Under the pieces are notes generated by a model. That model worked only from the letters and a program-made list of their open reading frames with translations, ran no database searches and was not told the origin of the DNA. From Pseudorhodoferax sp. Leaf265 (GTDB lineage Bacteria > Pseudomonadota > Gammaproteobacteria > Burkholderiales > Burkholderiaceae_C), in contig NZ_LMMT01000017.1 of assembly GCF_001422365.1 (NCBI RefSeq), positions 16,146 through 80,145 of the forward strand: a stretch of 64,000 nucleotides of DNA, written 5' to 3'. This document shows, piece after piece, positions 44,165 to 54,004 of this stretch. How positions within the stretch are numbered: the stretch's first letter is position 1; every line of letters starts with the position of its first letter. A program made the translations under genes and the position numbers.

Positions 44165-44503
44165 ATGCCGAACCTTCGCCCACCTTGGGCGCTCCTCCTT
44201 GCCACAGCCGCGCTCGGGTCGAGCGGCTGCGGCAACGAGGCCGGCGGCGTGGCGCAGCTGAGCCAGGAACGCGGCTGCATGCGCTGCCACGGCATGGTGA
44301 CGAAGTTCGTCGGGCCCGGCTTCCAGCAGGTGGCCGACCGCTACCGCGGCGATGCCACGGCCACGGCACGCCTCAGCGCGAAGATCATGCAGGGCAGCGT
44401 CGGCACCTGGGGCAATGTCATCATGCCGCGCCAACCGCAGGTCAGCGCCGCCGAGGCCAGCGCGCTGGCCGGCTGGGTGCTGGCCCTGCCGCCCGCGCAC
44501 TGA
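44165..44503 (+). CDS. Small class I cytochrome c, possible lipoprotein
   Basis: A 112-residue protein. An N-terminal hydrophobic segment (PWALLLATAALGSSGC) resembles a lipoprotein signal with Cys, then GNEAGG. The haem motif is ERGCMRCHGMV (CxxCH), with FVGPGFQQVADRYRG and a distal Met in NVIMPRQPQVS, as in cytochrome c551/c552. It should carry electrons in the periplasm, perhaps membrane-anchored. ATG 44165 is about 120 bases after the CoA-transferase stop. Confidence 0.85.
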   Translation: MPNLRPPWALLLATAALGSSGCGNEAGGVAQLSQERGCMRCHGMVTKFVGPGFQQVADRYRGDATATARLSAKIMQGSVGTWGNVIMPRQPQVSAAEASALAGWVLALPPAH

Positions 44504-44534
44504 GCGCGGCCGGGACCACCGGCGCGTCGGCCAC

Positions 44535-45998
44535 CTACAGCGCCCCGAGTTCCTCGCGCACCAGCCGCACGATCAGGCGGTCCAGCGTCTGGACCGAGTA
44601 GTTGCGCACATCGTGCACGGTCTCGCGGCCCGGGCCGCTGGCGGGCCGCTCCGCGTCCGCATAGGTCAGGAACACGAAGCGGCCACCGGTGTACTGCGCG
44701 ATCTGGCGCTGGATGTACTCGCCCTGCTTGTCCAGCCCGCTGGCGCCCACGCTGAAGACCTTGATGCCCTTGCCCAGCGCCGCCTGCAGGTCCTGGTCGT
44801 ATTGCAGACCGCCGTCGTCCAGGTGCGGCGGTGCGTCGGCCAGCAACAGCACCATGCGCGTGGCGCCGTCGCCGCGCCAGGCCAGGCGGTGCACGGTCTC
44901 GTGCAAGGCCTCGTTCATGGCCTCGGGGTAGTCGCCGCCGCCGTCGGCCTGCAGGCGGTCCAGCACGCGCTGGAATGCGCCCAGGTCGTTCGTGAAGTCG
45001 TGGCTGCGCAGCACGAAGGCGTCGCCCTGGTCGCGGTAGGCCACCAGCGCGAAGCACAGGTCGGGCCGGCTCGGCAGGCCCGCCACCTCGTCGGCGATGC
45101 TGCGCAGGCTGGCCTTGAGCTTGCCGATCTCGTCGCCCATGGAGCCTGTGGCGTCGACGAGGAAGACCAGGTCCAGCCGTGCACGCTCCTGTGGCGCGCC
45201 CGCGTCCAGCCGCAGCTCCAGCGCGCTCTTGCGGCCACGCTGCAGGTAGCCGCGGCTCTCCACACCGTGGCGGCGGGCCGTCACCTCGTAGACGCGGGAC
45301 TGCCGGTCGTCGAAGGCGTCGGGGTGCAGCCAGACCTTGCCGGCGCTGTCGGTGCGGGCCCAGGCCGCCTGGCCCTGCGGCGAGCGCACCAGCACCTCGG
45401 CATCGGCCACCGCGCGGCCCTGGCCGTCGCGCACCTGCAGCAGGTAGCGCTCGCGGATGTCCAGGGCGCGGTGCGCGACCGGGGTGCGGGCGCGGAAGGC
45501 CAGGTACTCGGCGAAGTCGGCGTTGTCGTCGACCACGCCGGCCGTCACCGGACCCGGGTCGCGCTGGCGCTGCAGCGCCGCCACCTCCGCGCCGCCAGCG
45601 CCCTGCGGCGGCGCGGCTTCCGCACGGTCGGCCATGGCGGACTCGGCGGCGGCGGCCGGTGCGGTCTTGGACAAGGCCGCCGCCAGCCGCGGCCGCGACA
45701 GTGCCTTGGACGAGGCCATCTCCTGTCCATCGCCACGGCCCAGTACCTCGCGCATCTGCGGCGGCCGGGCGCAATGGGCGGCGCTCGGCGCGCGGAAGTT
45801 CGGGCGCACCTGCAGCGGAGCGAAGTCGGGCGGCTGGGCCGGCCCCGCGCCCCCCGCCACCGGCTGCCCCGCCGGTTGCGGCCAGAGATCGCGGCCCGGG
45901 ACCTGGGCGGCGCAGGCCGAGAGCATGAGCTGGGCGCACAGCAGCGCCGCCACGGGGCGATGAAGGCGCTGCAGGCGAGGGACGAAGGCTTGGGGCAT
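44535..45998 (-). CDS. VWA-domain lipoprotein
   Basis: A 487-residue protein from ATG 45998 (MPQAFVPRLQRLHRPVAALL). The signal ends LMLSACAAQ, a good lipobox (LSAC). After a Pro/Ala-rich linker, a carboxypeptidase-regulatory-like beta region (RYLLQVRDGQGRAVADAEVL) precedes a von Willebrand A domain with MIDAS DATGSMGDEI near residue 285, FALVAYRDQGDAF and VLLLADAPPH. Such proteins bind partners through metal. It is divergent from an ECF sigma factor gene, a pairing seen in envelope-sensing loci. Confidence 0.8.
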   Translation of the reverse strand: MPQAFVPRLQRLHRPVAALLCAQLMLSACAAQVPGRDLWPQPAGQPVAGGAGPAQPPDFAPLQVRPNFRAPSAAHCARPPQMREVLGRGDGQEMASSKALSRPRLAAALSKTAPAAAAESAMADRAEAAPPQGAGGAEVAALQRQRDPGPVTAGVVDDNADFAEYLAFRARTPVAHRALDIRERYLLQVRDGQGRAVADAEVLVRSPQGQAAWARTDSAGKVWLHPDAFDDRQSRVYEVTARRHGVESRGYLQRGRKSALELRLDAGAPQERARLDLVFLVDATGSMGDEIGKLKASLRSIADEVAGLPSRPDLCFALVAYRDQGDAFVLRSHDFTNDLGAFQRVLDRLQADGGGDYPEAMNEALHETVHRLAWRGDGATRMVLLLADAPPHLDDGGLQYDQDLQAALGKGIKVFSVGASGLDKQGEYIQRQIAQYTGGRFVFLTYADAERPASGPGRETVHDVRNYSVQTLDRLIVRLVREELGAL

Positions 45999-46122
45999 CG
46001 GTGGCTCCGGTGGTTGCGATGCCCTGTGTACGGCCCGGCAGCGGCCGCGGGGTTGCGATCCACACCCCACGCTAACCCCATGCGCGCGGCTGCGCCGTAG
46101 AAGGTGGTGTGAGAATCCATCG

Positions 46123-46743
46123 ATGCTTCAGCGCAGCCACCACGACCTGCCAGACGAGGTGCTGATGCAGGCCTATGCGGGCGGCGACAGCGCCGCCTTC
46201 GACCAGCTCTACGCACGCCACGAGGCCGCCTTGCTGCGCTTCGTGCGCCGCCTGCTCGGCACGCGGCTCGCCGCGCAGGCCGACGAGGTGTTCCAGGACA
46301 CCTGGATGCGCATCATCGGGGCCCGCGCCAGCTTCGACGCCGACCGCGCCGGCTGGCGCACCTGGGCCTTCACCATCGCCCACAACCTGGCCATGGACCG
46401 GCTGCGCACGAGCGGCCGCGAGCAGAGCCTGGAGGAAGCCTCCACCGAAGGCGACGACCCCATGGAATGGCTGCAGGAGGCGCTGGACCTGGCCCATCCG
46501 CCGGCCGACGACCTGGCCCACTGGCGCGCCGCCGGCCGCCAGCTGCTGCACTGCCTGGACGCGCTGCCGGACGCCCAGCGCGCCGCCTTTCTGCTGCACC
46601 ACGAAGACGGCGCCAGCGTGGAAGACCTGGCAGAACGCCTGGGCCTGGGGTTCGAGACCGCCAAGAGCCGGCTGCGCTACGCCCTCGCCAAGCTGCGGGG
46701 CTGCATGCAGCACTACCTGGCGCCCAGCGGAGCCGCCCGGTGA
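46123..46743 (+). CDS. ECF-type RNA polymerase sigma factor
   Basis: A 206-residue sigma-70 family protein. Region 2 is DSAAFDQLYARHEAALLRFV and DEVFQDTWMRIIGARASFDA with WRTWAFTIAHNLAMDRLRTS; region 4 is LDALPDAQRAAFLLHHEDGA and SVEDLAERLGLGFETAKSRL. It should direct polymerase to a small regulon. Its stop overlaps the GTG of the next gene, whose product has a membrane segment and may be the anti-sigma factor. Confidence 0.92.
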   Translation: MLQRSHHDLPDEVLMQAYAGGDSAAFDQLYARHEAALLRFVRRLLGTRLAAQADEVFQDTWMRIIGARASFDADRAGWRTWAFTIAHNLAMDRLRTSGREQSLEEASTEGDDPMEWLQEALDLAHPPADDLAHWRAAGRQLLHCLDALPDAQRAAFLLHHEDGASVEDLAERLGLGFETAKSRLRYALAKLRGCMQHYLAPSGAAR

Positions 46744-47756
46744 ACGCCCCCCGTCCCACCCATCTGCGCGATGCGCGCCTGCGCCACGCGCTGGCGCACG
46801 CGCCCGATGCGCAGGCCGCGCCGGCCGAGGCCACGCGCGCGGCCATCCTGCGCCATGCCCACGCGGCGGTGGCCGCACCGGCGCCCGTCGCACCCCGACC
46901 CTGGTGGACACGGGTCGCAAGGGCACTGGCCGGCCCCCGCCGGCCCTGGAACGCGGGCTTCGCCACGGTGCTGGTGGCCTGCGTGGTGGCGGGCCTGTGG
47001 TGGGAACGCGATGTGCCCGGCCCCGCGCCGGATGTGCAGAGCCCGGCACCGGCCGTGCCGGCGCCCGTCACGCGGGAAGCTCCCGAGCGCAAGGAAAACA
47101 CGGCGCCAGCCGAGCAGACAGCCGCCGGCGCGGTGCCGCAGGCACACGAGAAGGCGCAGCCAGCCCCGCGCGCGGCACGGCCGCAGCCGGCGCCCGCCCT
47201 GCCGCAGGCCGAGCCCGCCGCGCCACCGGCGCCATCCGTGTCGGTGCCGCCGCCGGCCGAGGCCACGCTGCGCGCGCGGGCGCCGTCGCCCCGCGCCGAG
47301 GCCGACGACGCGCAGTCCGCGTCGGCTCCGCCTGCGGGGCAAGGCCCTGCGGGCATCGCCGCCTCCAGGGCCAGCCGCGCGCTCGCCGCCGGCCCGTCGC
47401 GCCCCACCGCCGCGCCGCCCCTGGCCAGGCCCGCGCCTGCCGCAGCCCTGGATGCCTTCGGCTGGACCGCGCTGCAACAGCAGCCCGCCCCTGCGCGTGC
47501 GCGCGGCAGCCTGCCTGCGGACGTGCTCCAGGCCATCGACGGCCTGCTGCGCACGGGTGCCACGGCCGTGCCGGCCGACGATCCAGTGCTGGCGCGCATC
47601 ACGCTGCTGCACGAGGGCGGTGCCGCGCTGGGCCAGCTCGAACTGGGTGCCTACAGCATGCGCTGGGCGCCGGCCGGCGACCGGCTCCCACGCGCCTTTG
47701 CCGCGCGCGTCGAACCGGCCACCTCGCAGCGGATCCGGGACGCGCTGGCGCCATGA
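46740..47756 (+). CDS. Membrane-anchored Pro/Ala-rich protein, likely anti-sigma partner
   Basis: A 338-residue protein with no recognised family. GTG 46740 overlaps the sigma stop. The cytoplasmic N terminus has RDARLRHALAHAPDAQAAPA, then one membrane segment (NAGFATVLVACVVAGLWW) near residue 80, then about 150 residues of low-complexity Pro/Ala and a folded C-terminal part (LDAFGWTALQQQPAPARARG onward). The sigma-membrane protein arrangement suggests an anti-sigma factor, but no zinc-binding HxxxCxxC anti-sigma motif is present. Confidence 0.6.
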   Translation: MNAPRPTHLRDARLRHALAHAPDAQAAPAEATRAAILRHAHAAVAAPAPVAPRPWWTRVARALAGPRRPWNAGFATVLVACVVAGLWWERDVPGPAPDVQSPAPAVPAPVTREAPERKENTAPAEQTAAGAVPQAHEKAQPAPRAARPQPAPALPQAEPAAPPAPSVSVPPPAEATLRARAPSPRAEADDAQSASAPPAGQGPAGIAASRASRALAAGPSRPTAAPPLARPAPAAALDAFGWTALQQQPAPARARGSLPADVLQAIDGLLRTGATAVPADDPVLARITLLHEGGAALGQLELGAYSMRWAPAGDRLPRAFAARVEPATSQRIRDALAP

Positions 47757-47781
47757 CAGGCCGCGCCGCGCGGCCTTGTGC

Positions 47782-48831
47782 TCAGGGGTGCAGGATGGTG
47801 CGGCCGCGGATGCGGCCGGCGCGCAGGTCGTCCAGGGCCTGCGAGGCCTGCGCCAGCGGCTGGGCCGTGAGCGGCATGGCCGGCAGGCGGCCGGCGCGCG
47901 CGATGGCCAGCAGCTCCTGCATCTCGGCCAGGCTGCCGACGTAGGAGCCGACCACGCTGACCGCCTTCATCGTGACCATGGCCGGCACGATGCGCGTGGC
48001 ACCGCCGAACAGGCCCACGCAGACCAGCTTGCCGCCCTTGCGCAGCGCGCCCAGGCCGAAGTCGAACGAGGCCGGTGCGCCGACGAAATCCACCGCGGCC
48101 GCGACGCCGCCGCCCGTGGCCTTGAGCAGCGCCTTGAGCGCGCCGTCTGCGCTCGGGTCGATCAGCTCGCCTGCGCCCGCCTCGCGCGCCACGTCCCACT
48201 TGCTGCGGTCGAGCTCGACCACGATGGGCGGGCGCTGGAACAGCTCGCGCGCGAGCCGGATGCCCGACAGGCCGACGCCACCGGCGCCGATGACCATGAC
48301 CGCGTCATCGGCCCCCGGCGCATCGATCTTCTTCAAGGCGCCGTAGGCCGTGAGGCCGGAGCAGGCCAGCGTGGCGGCCTGGTCCTCGGGCAGCGGGTCG
48401 TAGTCGAGCAGCACGCGCGGGTGCGGCACCATGACATGGTCGGCGAAGCCGCCGTCGCGGTGCACGCCCAGGGCCTGCGGCGCATTGCACAGCTGCTCGT
48501 CGCCGGTGGTGCACAGCGTGCAGCGGCCGCAGCCGATCCACGGGTAGACCACGCGCCGGTCGCCGACGGCCACGCCGCGGGCCTCGGGGCCCACGGCCAC
48601 CACGGTGCCGGCGATCTCGTGGCCCAGCGTGCGCGGCGGCTGCATGGCGCGCGCCATGTCCAGGCGGTTGCCGCCGCCGAGGTCGAAATAGCCGTCCTGC
48701 AGGTGCACGTCGCTGTGGCACACGCCGCAGCTGCCGACGCGCAGCAGCACCTCGCTGCCCTGGGGCTGCGGCGTCTCGCGGATGACCTGGGCCAGCGGCT
48801 TGCCGAAGGTGTCGATCTGGTAGCTCAGCAT
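47782..48831 (-). CDS. Zinc-dependent alcohol dehydrogenase
   Basis: A 349-residue MDR enzyme. The catalytic zinc Cys is in GSCGVCHSDVHL with LGHEIAGTVVAVG; structural zinc Cys are in GCGRCTLCTTGDEQLC; the NAD motif is VMVIGAGGVGLSGIRLA. ATG 48831 (MLSYQIDTFGKPLAQ) is the start. It lies just downstream of the aldehyde dehydrogenase gene on the same strand, so the two probably oxidise an alcohol through its aldehyde to the acid. Confidence 0.93.
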   Translation of the reverse strand: MLSYQIDTFGKPLAQVIRETPQPQGSEVLLRVGSCGVCHSDVHLQDGYFDLGGGNRLDMARAMQPPRTLGHEIAGTVVAVGPEARGVAVGDRRVVYPWIGCGRCTLCTTGDEQLCNAPQALGVHRDGGFADHVMVPHPRVLLDYDPLPEDQAATLACSGLTAYGALKKIDAPGADDAVMVIGAGGVGLSGIRLARELFQRPPIVVELDRSKWDVAREAGAGELIDPSADGALKALLKATGGGVAAAVDFVGAPASFDFGLGALRKGGKLVCVGLFGGATRIVPAMVTMKAVSVVGSYVGSLAEMQELLAIARAGRLPAMPLTAQPLAQASQALDDLRAGRIRGRTILHP

Positions 48832-48850
48832 GGCATCGATCCTCCCGGCC

Positions 48851-50287
48851 TCAGGCCGCCGCCTTCGGTGCGAAACCCAACATGGCCTTGATCTCCAGGA
48901 ACTCGCCGAAGGCATGGTCGCCCCACTCGCGGCCGTTGCCCGACTGCTTGAAGCCGCCGAACGGCGCCGACAGGTCGATCGCCGCGCTGTTGATGTTGAC
49001 CTGGCCGGCGCGCAGGCGCGAGGCCACGTCGCGCGTGGTCTCGGGGTCGGTACCCGACACGTAGGCCGCCAGGCCGTAGGGCGTGTCGTTGCCGATCTCC
49101 ACGGCCTCGTCCACCGTGTCGTAGCCCAGGATGGTCAGCACGGGGCCGAAGATCTCCTCGCGCGCCACCGTCATCCGGTTGTTCACGCCGCCCAGCACCG
49201 TGGGCTTGACGTAGTAGCCCACCTCCAGGCCGGCCGGCTTGCCGGGGCCGCCCGCAACCACCGTCGCGCCTTCGGCGATGCCTTGGTGGATCAGCGTCTG
49301 GATCTTGTCCCACTGCGTGGCGGAGATCACCGGGCCCAGCTGCGCGCCGCTGTCGGGCGCGCCCACCGTGGTGGCCTCGGCCACCTGCTTGGCAATGGCC
49401 AGCGCCTCGGCCATGCGCGCGTTGGGCACCAGCATGCGCGTGGGCGCATTGCAGGACTGGCCGGAGTTGTTCATGACACCGCGCACGCCGGCCTTGATGG
49501 CCTGCTTGAAGTCCGCGTCGGGCAGGATCACGTTGGGCGACTTTTCGCCCAGCTCCTGGTGCACGCGCTTGACCGTGGGCGCCGCGTTGCGGGCCACCTC
49601 GACACCGGCACGCGTGGAGCCCGTGAACGAGACCATGTCCACCTCGGGGTGCGAGGACAGCGCTGCGCCCACGGTGGGCCCGTCGCCGTTGACGAGGTTG
49701 AACACCCCGGCCGGCACACCGGCCGCGTCCATGACCTCGGTCCAGATCTGACCCGAGAACGGCGCGATTTCCGAGGGTTTGAGCACCATGGTGCAGCCGA
49801 CGGCCAGCGCGGGCGCGACCTTGCAGGCGATCTGGTTGACGGGCCAGTTCCAGGGCGTGATGAAGCCGCACACGCCGATGGGCTCCTTGACCAGCAGCGT
49901 GCTGCCGCGCTGCTCCCTGAAGGCGTAGCCCTTGAGCACCGCCAGCGCAATGCTCAGATGCGCCAGGCCCATGGCGGCCTGGGCGTCGCGCGCGAGCGCC
50001 ACGGGCGCGCCCATCTCCTCGGTGATGGCGGCGGCGATGTCGGCGTAGCGCTTCTTGTACTCGGCAATCACACGTTCCAGCAGCGCGACGCGCTCATCGA
50101 CACTGGTGCGCGAATAGCTCGCGAAAGCCTTGCGCGCGGCCTGCACGGCACGCTCGACATCGGCTGCGCTGCCCATCGAGATGCGGCCCGCCGGGCGCTC
50201 TGTGGCCGGGTCGATCACGTCGATGCTCTTGGGCGTGGCGGGGTCGACCCACTGGCCGCCGATGTAGAACTTGAGGTAGTCGCGCAT
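48851..50287 (-). CDS. Aldehyde dehydrogenase
   Basis: A 478-residue NAD(P)-dependent dehydrogenase. FITPWNWPVNQIACKVAPAL, the Rossmann block VDMVSFTGSTRAGVEVA, the Glu in QELGEKSPNVI and catalytic Cys in NNSGQSCNAPTRML are visible, with AREEIFGPVLTILGYDTVDE near the end. ATG 50287 (MRDYLKFYIGGQWVD) follows an AGCAGGGGAC site. It lies upstream of the alcohol dehydrogenase, 19 bases apart. Confidence 0.95.
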   Translation of the reverse strand: MRDYLKFYIGGQWVDPATPKSIDVIDPATERPAGRISMGSAADVERAVQAARKAFASYSRTSVDERVALLERVIAEYKKRYADIAAAITEEMGAPVALARDAQAAMGLAHLSIALAVLKGYAFREQRGSTLLVKEPIGVCGFITPWNWPVNQIACKVAPALAVGCTMVLKPSEIAPFSGQIWTEVMDAAGVPAGVFNLVNGDGPTVGAALSSHPEVDMVSFTGSTRAGVEVARNAAPTVKRVHQELGEKSPNVILPDADFKQAIKAGVRGVMNNSGQSCNAPTRMLVPNARMAEALAIAKQVAEATTVGAPDSGAQLGPVISATQWDKIQTLIHQGIAEGATVVAGGPGKPAGLEVGYYVKPTVLGGVNNRMTVAREEIFGPVLTILGYDTVDEAVEIGNDTPYGLAAYVSGTDPETTRDVASRLRAGQVNINSAAIDLSAPFGGFKQSGNGREWGDHAFGEFLEIKAMLGFAPKAAA

Positions 50288-50405
50288 GTCCCCTGCTCCT
50301 GGTGGTTGGTGTTGAGAATCCCTTGCGTTCAAGAGAGTACAACGGCCGCCCGCCACCCGGGCCCACACGCAGTCCCGGTGGCGACTGCCACCGGCGCATC
50401 CGAGC

Positions 50406-51497
50406 TCAGCTGCTGAACAGGAAGTTCATCACGTCGCCGTCCTTGACGACGTAGTCCTTGCCTTCGGCGCGCATCTTGCCCGCATCCTTGGCGCCCTGCT
50501 CGCCCTTGAAGGCGATGTAGTCGTCGAACGCAATGGTCTGGGCGCGGATGTAGCCCTTCTCGAAGTCGCCGTGGATCACGCCAGCGGCCTGCGGGCCGGT
50601 GTCGCCGATGTGGATGGTCCAGGCGCGCACCTCCTTCACGCCGGCCGTGAAGTAGGTCTGCAGGCCCAGCAGCTTGTAGGCGGCGCGGATCAGGCGGTTC
50701 AGGCCTGGCTCCTCCTGGCCGATCTCGGCCAGGAACATCTTCTTGTCCTCGTCGTCCATCTCGGACAGCTCGGCCTCGATCTTGGCGCAGATGGCGACCA
50801 CGGGCGCGCCCTGCTTGTTCGCGTACTCGGTCAGGCGGTCCAGGAAGGGGTTGTTCTCGAAGCCGTCCTCGGCCACGTTGGCCACGAACATGGCGGGCTT
50901 GGCCGTGATCAGGCTGAAGGTCTTGACCAGCGGGCGCTCTTCCTTGCTGAAGTCCAGCGCACGCACGGGCGTGTTCTCGTTCAGCGCGGCCTGGCAGCGC
51001 TCCAGCAGGGCCACCAGCTTCTGCGCGTCCTTGTCGCCCGAACGGGCGACCTTGGTGTGGCGGTGCAGCGCCTTCTCGACCGTGGCCAGGTCGGCCAGGC
51101 ACAGCTCGGTCTGGATCACCTCGATGTCGGAGATCGGGTCGACCCGGCCGGCCACGTGGATCACGTTCGGGTCTTCGAAGCAGCGCACCACGTTGACGGT
51201 GGCATCGGTCTCGCGGATGTGCGCCAGGAACTTGTTGCCCAGGCCTTCGCCCGTGCTGGCACCGGCCACCAGGCCCGCGATGTCCACGAACTCGACGATG
51301 GCGGGCACGATGCGCTCGGGCTTCACGATCTCTGCGAGCTGCGCCAGGCGCGGATCGGGCACCTCGACCACGCCGGTGTTGGGCTCGATCGTGCAGAACG
51401 GGTAGTTCTCAGCCGCGATGCCGGCCTTGGTCAGCGCGTTGAAGAGGGTGGACTTGCCGACGTTGGGCAGGCCCACGATGCCGCATTGGAGGCTCAT
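50406..51497 (-). CDS. ychF: YchF/OLA1-type redox-regulated ATPase
   Basis: A 363-residue Obg-family P-loop ATPase. [20 protein letters not shown] is the G1 region, [20 protein letters not shown] the G3 region, and the C-terminal TGS domain holds [18 protein letters not shown]. YchF binds ribosomes and prefers ATP. It is transcribed towards the aldehyde dehydrogenase but about 120 bases away. Confidence 0.96.
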   Translation of the reverse strand: MSLQCGIVGLPNVGKSTLFNALTKAGIAAENYPFCTIEPNTGVVEVPDPRLAQLAEIVKPERIVPAIVEFVDIAGLVAGASTGEGLGNKFLAHIRETDATVNVVRCFEDPNVIHVAGRVDPISDIEVIQTELCLADLATVEKALHRHTKVARSGDKDAQKLVALLERCQAALNENTPVRALDFSKEERPLVKTFSLITAKPAMFVANVAEDGFENNPFLDRLTEYANKQGAPVVAICAKIEAELSEMDDEDKKMFLAEIGQEEPGLNRLIRAAYKLLGLQTYFTAGVKEVRAWTIHIGDTGPQAAGVIHGDFEKGYIRAQTIAFDDYIAFKGEQGAKDAGKMRAEGKDYVVKDGDVMNFLFSS

Positions 51498-51543
51498 GGC
51501 AGGGCTTTCGAGGGGATTCGGGAGAACCCGCGATTTTAGGCGG

Positions 51544-51765
51544 TCAGCAGCAACGGCCCTTGCCTGCGCCGTAGCGCGCCTCCAGGCGCTCCTTGAAGAA
51601 CTCCTCGTAGCTCATGGGCGCGCGGTCCGGGTGGGTCGCGGCCATGTGCGACAGGTAGGTGTCGTAGTCCGGCAACCCGACCATGAGCCGCAGCGACTGG
51701 CCCACGGCGCGGGCCGAGCGCGCGAGGTAGCGCCCGGCCTGCGGCAGCGTCTCCTGCAGGGTCAT
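51544..51765 (-). CDS. YbdD/YjiX family small protein
   Basis: A 73-residue protein of the family usually placed behind cst[41 protein letters not shown] and a short Cys-rich tail GKGRCC. It lies about 70 bases downstream of cstA on the same strand. In enteric bacteria the partner is needed for pyruvate or peptide uptake by the CstA-type transporter. Confidence 0.88.
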   Translation of the reverse strand: MTLQETLPQAGRYLARSARAVGQSLRLMVGLPDYDTYLSHMAATHPDRAPMSYEEFFKERLEARYGAGKGRCC

Positions 51766-51838
51766 GGGTGCCCCCTTCGGCCTGCGGCCTGTCCCCCCGT
51801 GAGGGAACGCGCTTGCTTGGGGCGGCCCGGCGCAGCGC

Positions 51839-53896
51839 TCATCGCGCCGCCAGCGCTTCGTACGGCGTCTCGTGCGTCGTCGGGCGGTGGCTCGCGCGCG
51901 CCGCCAGGCAGGCCTTGACGCTGTAGACCAGCACGCTCAGCACCACGAAGATGAACAGCGCGCAGAGCGCGGCGTCCAGCCGGTCGTTGAAGACGATGCG
52001 GGCCATGGCCTCGGGCGTCTTGGCAGGCGCCACCAGCACGCCATTGGCCAGGCCTTCGGAGTACTTGGCCGCGTGCGCCAGGAAGCCGATCTTGGGGTCG
52101 GCCGAGAAGATCTTCTGCCAGCCGGCCGTCAGCGTGCAGGCCAGCAGCCAGGCGGCCGGCGCGATGGCGACCCAGGCGTAGCGCTCGCGCTTCATGCGGA
52201 ACAGCACGACCACGCCCAGCATCAGCGCCACGGCGGCCAGCATCTGGTTGGAGATGCCGAACAGCGGCCACAGCGTGTTGATGCCGCCCAGCGGATCGAC
52301 CACGCCCTGGTACAGGAAGTAGCCCCAGGCCGCCACGCACAGCGCCGTCGCCAGCAGGTTGGCCGGCAGCGAATCGGTGCGCTTGAGCGCGGGCACGAAG
52401 CTGCCCAGCAGGTCCTGCAGCATGAAGCGGCCGGCGCGCGTGCCGGCGTCCACCGCCGTCAGGATGAACAGCGCCTCGAACAGGATCGCGAAGTGGTACC
52501 AGAAGGCCATCATGGCCTGCCCACCGATGACCTGGTGCAGGATGTGCGCCATGCCCACGGCCAGCGTGGGCGCGCCGCCGGCACGGCCCAGGATGGTGCT
52601 CTCGCCCACGTCCTTGGCGGTCTGCACCAGCATGTCGGGCGTGACGGCGAAGCCCCAACTGGAGATGGTCTGGGCCACGGCCTCGGGGGTGCTGCCGACC
52701 AACGCGGCCGGGCTGTTCATCGCGAAGTAGACGCCGGGCTCGATGCAGGCGGCGGCCACCAGCGCCATGATGGCGACGAAGGATTCGGCCAGCATGCCGC
52801 CGTAGCCGATGAAGCGCGCGTGGCGCTCGTTGTCCAGCATCTTGGGCGTGGTGCCCGAGGAGATCAGCGCGTGGAAGCCCGACACCGCGCCGCAGGCGAT
52901 GGTGATGAACAGGAACGGGAACAGGTTGCCCGACCAGACCGGGCCGTTGCCCTGCGCGAATTGCGTGATGGCCGGCATCTGCAGCTGCGGGCTGACCCAG
53001 ACGATGCCGATGGCCAGCGCGATGATGGTGCCGATCTTGAGGAAGGTGGACAGGTAGTCGCGCGGCGCCAGCAGCAGCCACACCGGCAGGCTGGCGGCGA
53101 CGAAGCCGTAGCCGATCAGCATCCAGGTCAGCGCCTTGCCGTCGAAGGTGAACATCGGGCCCCAGACCGGGTCGGCGCTGACGGCCTGGCCGCCGAAGAT
53201 GGCGGCCATCAGCAGCACGAAGCCGATGACGGAGACCTCGCCGATGCGGCCGGGGCGGATGTAGCGCAGGTACACGCCCATGAACAGCGCCACGGGGATG
53301 GTGGCCGCCACCGTGAAGGTGCCCCAGGGCGATTCGGCCAGGGCCTTGACCACGATCAGCGCCAGCACCGCGAGGATGATGACCATGATCATGAAGGTGC
53401 CGAACAGCGCGATCATGCCGGGCACGGCGCCCATCTCCTGCTTGACCAGGTCGCCCAGCGAGCGGCCGTCGCGGCGCGTGGAGATGAAGAGGACGATGAA
53501 GTCCTGCACGGCGCCGGCGAAGACCACACCGGCCAGGATCCAGAGCATGCCGGGCAGGTAGCCCATCTGCGCGGCCAGCACGGGGCCGACCAGCGGGCCG
53601 GCGCCGGCAATCGCCGCGAAGTGGTGGCCGAACAGCACGTTCTTGTCGGTCGGCACGTAGTCCAGGCCGTCGTTGTGGCGGTGCGCGGGGGTCTTGCGCT
53701 TGCCGTCCAGGCCCAGCACCTTGTCGGCGATGAACAGGCTGTAGTAGCGGTAGGCGATCAGGTAGGTGCAGATCGCCGCGGTGACGATCCACAGTGCGTT
53801 GATGCTCTCGCCGCGCGAGAGGGCCACGGTGCCGAGCGCGAATGCGCCGACCACGGCCACGGCCAGCCATACCAGGTGGCGACGGATGGTGTCCAT
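51839..53896 (-). CDS. cstA: Carbon starvation protein CstA (peptide/pyruvate transporter)
   Basis: A 685-residue polytopic inner-membrane transporter with about 16-18 hydrophobic segments. The N-terminal CstA domain has FIADKVLGLDGKRKTPAHRH and NVLFGHHFAAIAGAGPLVGP; GYLPGMLWILAGVVFAGAVQ, ACGAVSGFHALISSGTTPKM and GGINTLWPLFGISNQMLAAV follow. It is known for uptake of peptides and pyruvate under starvation. ATG 53896 is the start. A Cache-domain two-component system just upstream on the same strand is the obvious candidate regulator. Confidence 0.95.
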   Translation of the reverse strand: MDTIRRHLVWLAVAVVGAFALGTVALSRGESINALWIVTAAICTYLIAYRYYSLFIADKVLGLDGKRKTPAHRHNDGLDYVPTDKNVLFGHHFAAIAGAGPLVGPVLAAQMGYLPGMLWILAGVVFAGAVQDFIVLFISTRRDGRSLGDLVKQEMGAVPGMIALFGTFMIMVIILAVLALIVVKALAESPWGTFTVAATIPVALFMGVYLRYIRPGRIGEVSVIGFVLLMAAIFGGQAVSADPVWGPMFTFDGKALTWMLIGYGFVAASLPVWLLLAPRDYLSTFLKIGTIIALAIGIVWVSPQLQMPAITQFAQGNGPVWSGNLFPFLFITIACGAVSGFHALISSGTTPKMLDNERHARFIGYGGMLAESFVAIMALVAAACIEPGVYFAMNSPAALVGSTPEAVAQTISSWGFAVTPDMLVQTAKDVGESTILGRAGGAPTLAVGMAHILHQVIGGQAMMAFWYHFAILFEALFILTAVDAGTRAGRFMLQDLLGSFVPALKRTDSLPANLLATALCVAAWGYFLYQGVVDPLGGINTLWPLFGISNQMLAAVALMLGVVVLFRMKRERYAWVAIAPAAWLLACTLTAGWQKIFSADPKIGFLAHAAKYSEGLANGVLVAPAKTPEAMARIVFNDRLDAALCALFIFVVLSVLVYSVKACLAARASHRPTTHETPYEALAAR

Positions 53897-54004
53897 GCGG
53901 ATGTCTCCTCGAAATTGAAGGCCCGCAGTGTTCCGTAGCGGCTCGCATACCGCATCCGTCGCAGCGCGTGGGTGGCCTACGCGCGGCCACCTAAGCACTA
54001 ACCC

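Noticed and set aside
51872..53938. A plus-strand open frame of 688 codons rich in His, Asp and Gln opposite cstA
   Set aside because: It is the shadow of a membrane-protein gene; its low-complexity composition mirrors the cstA codons.
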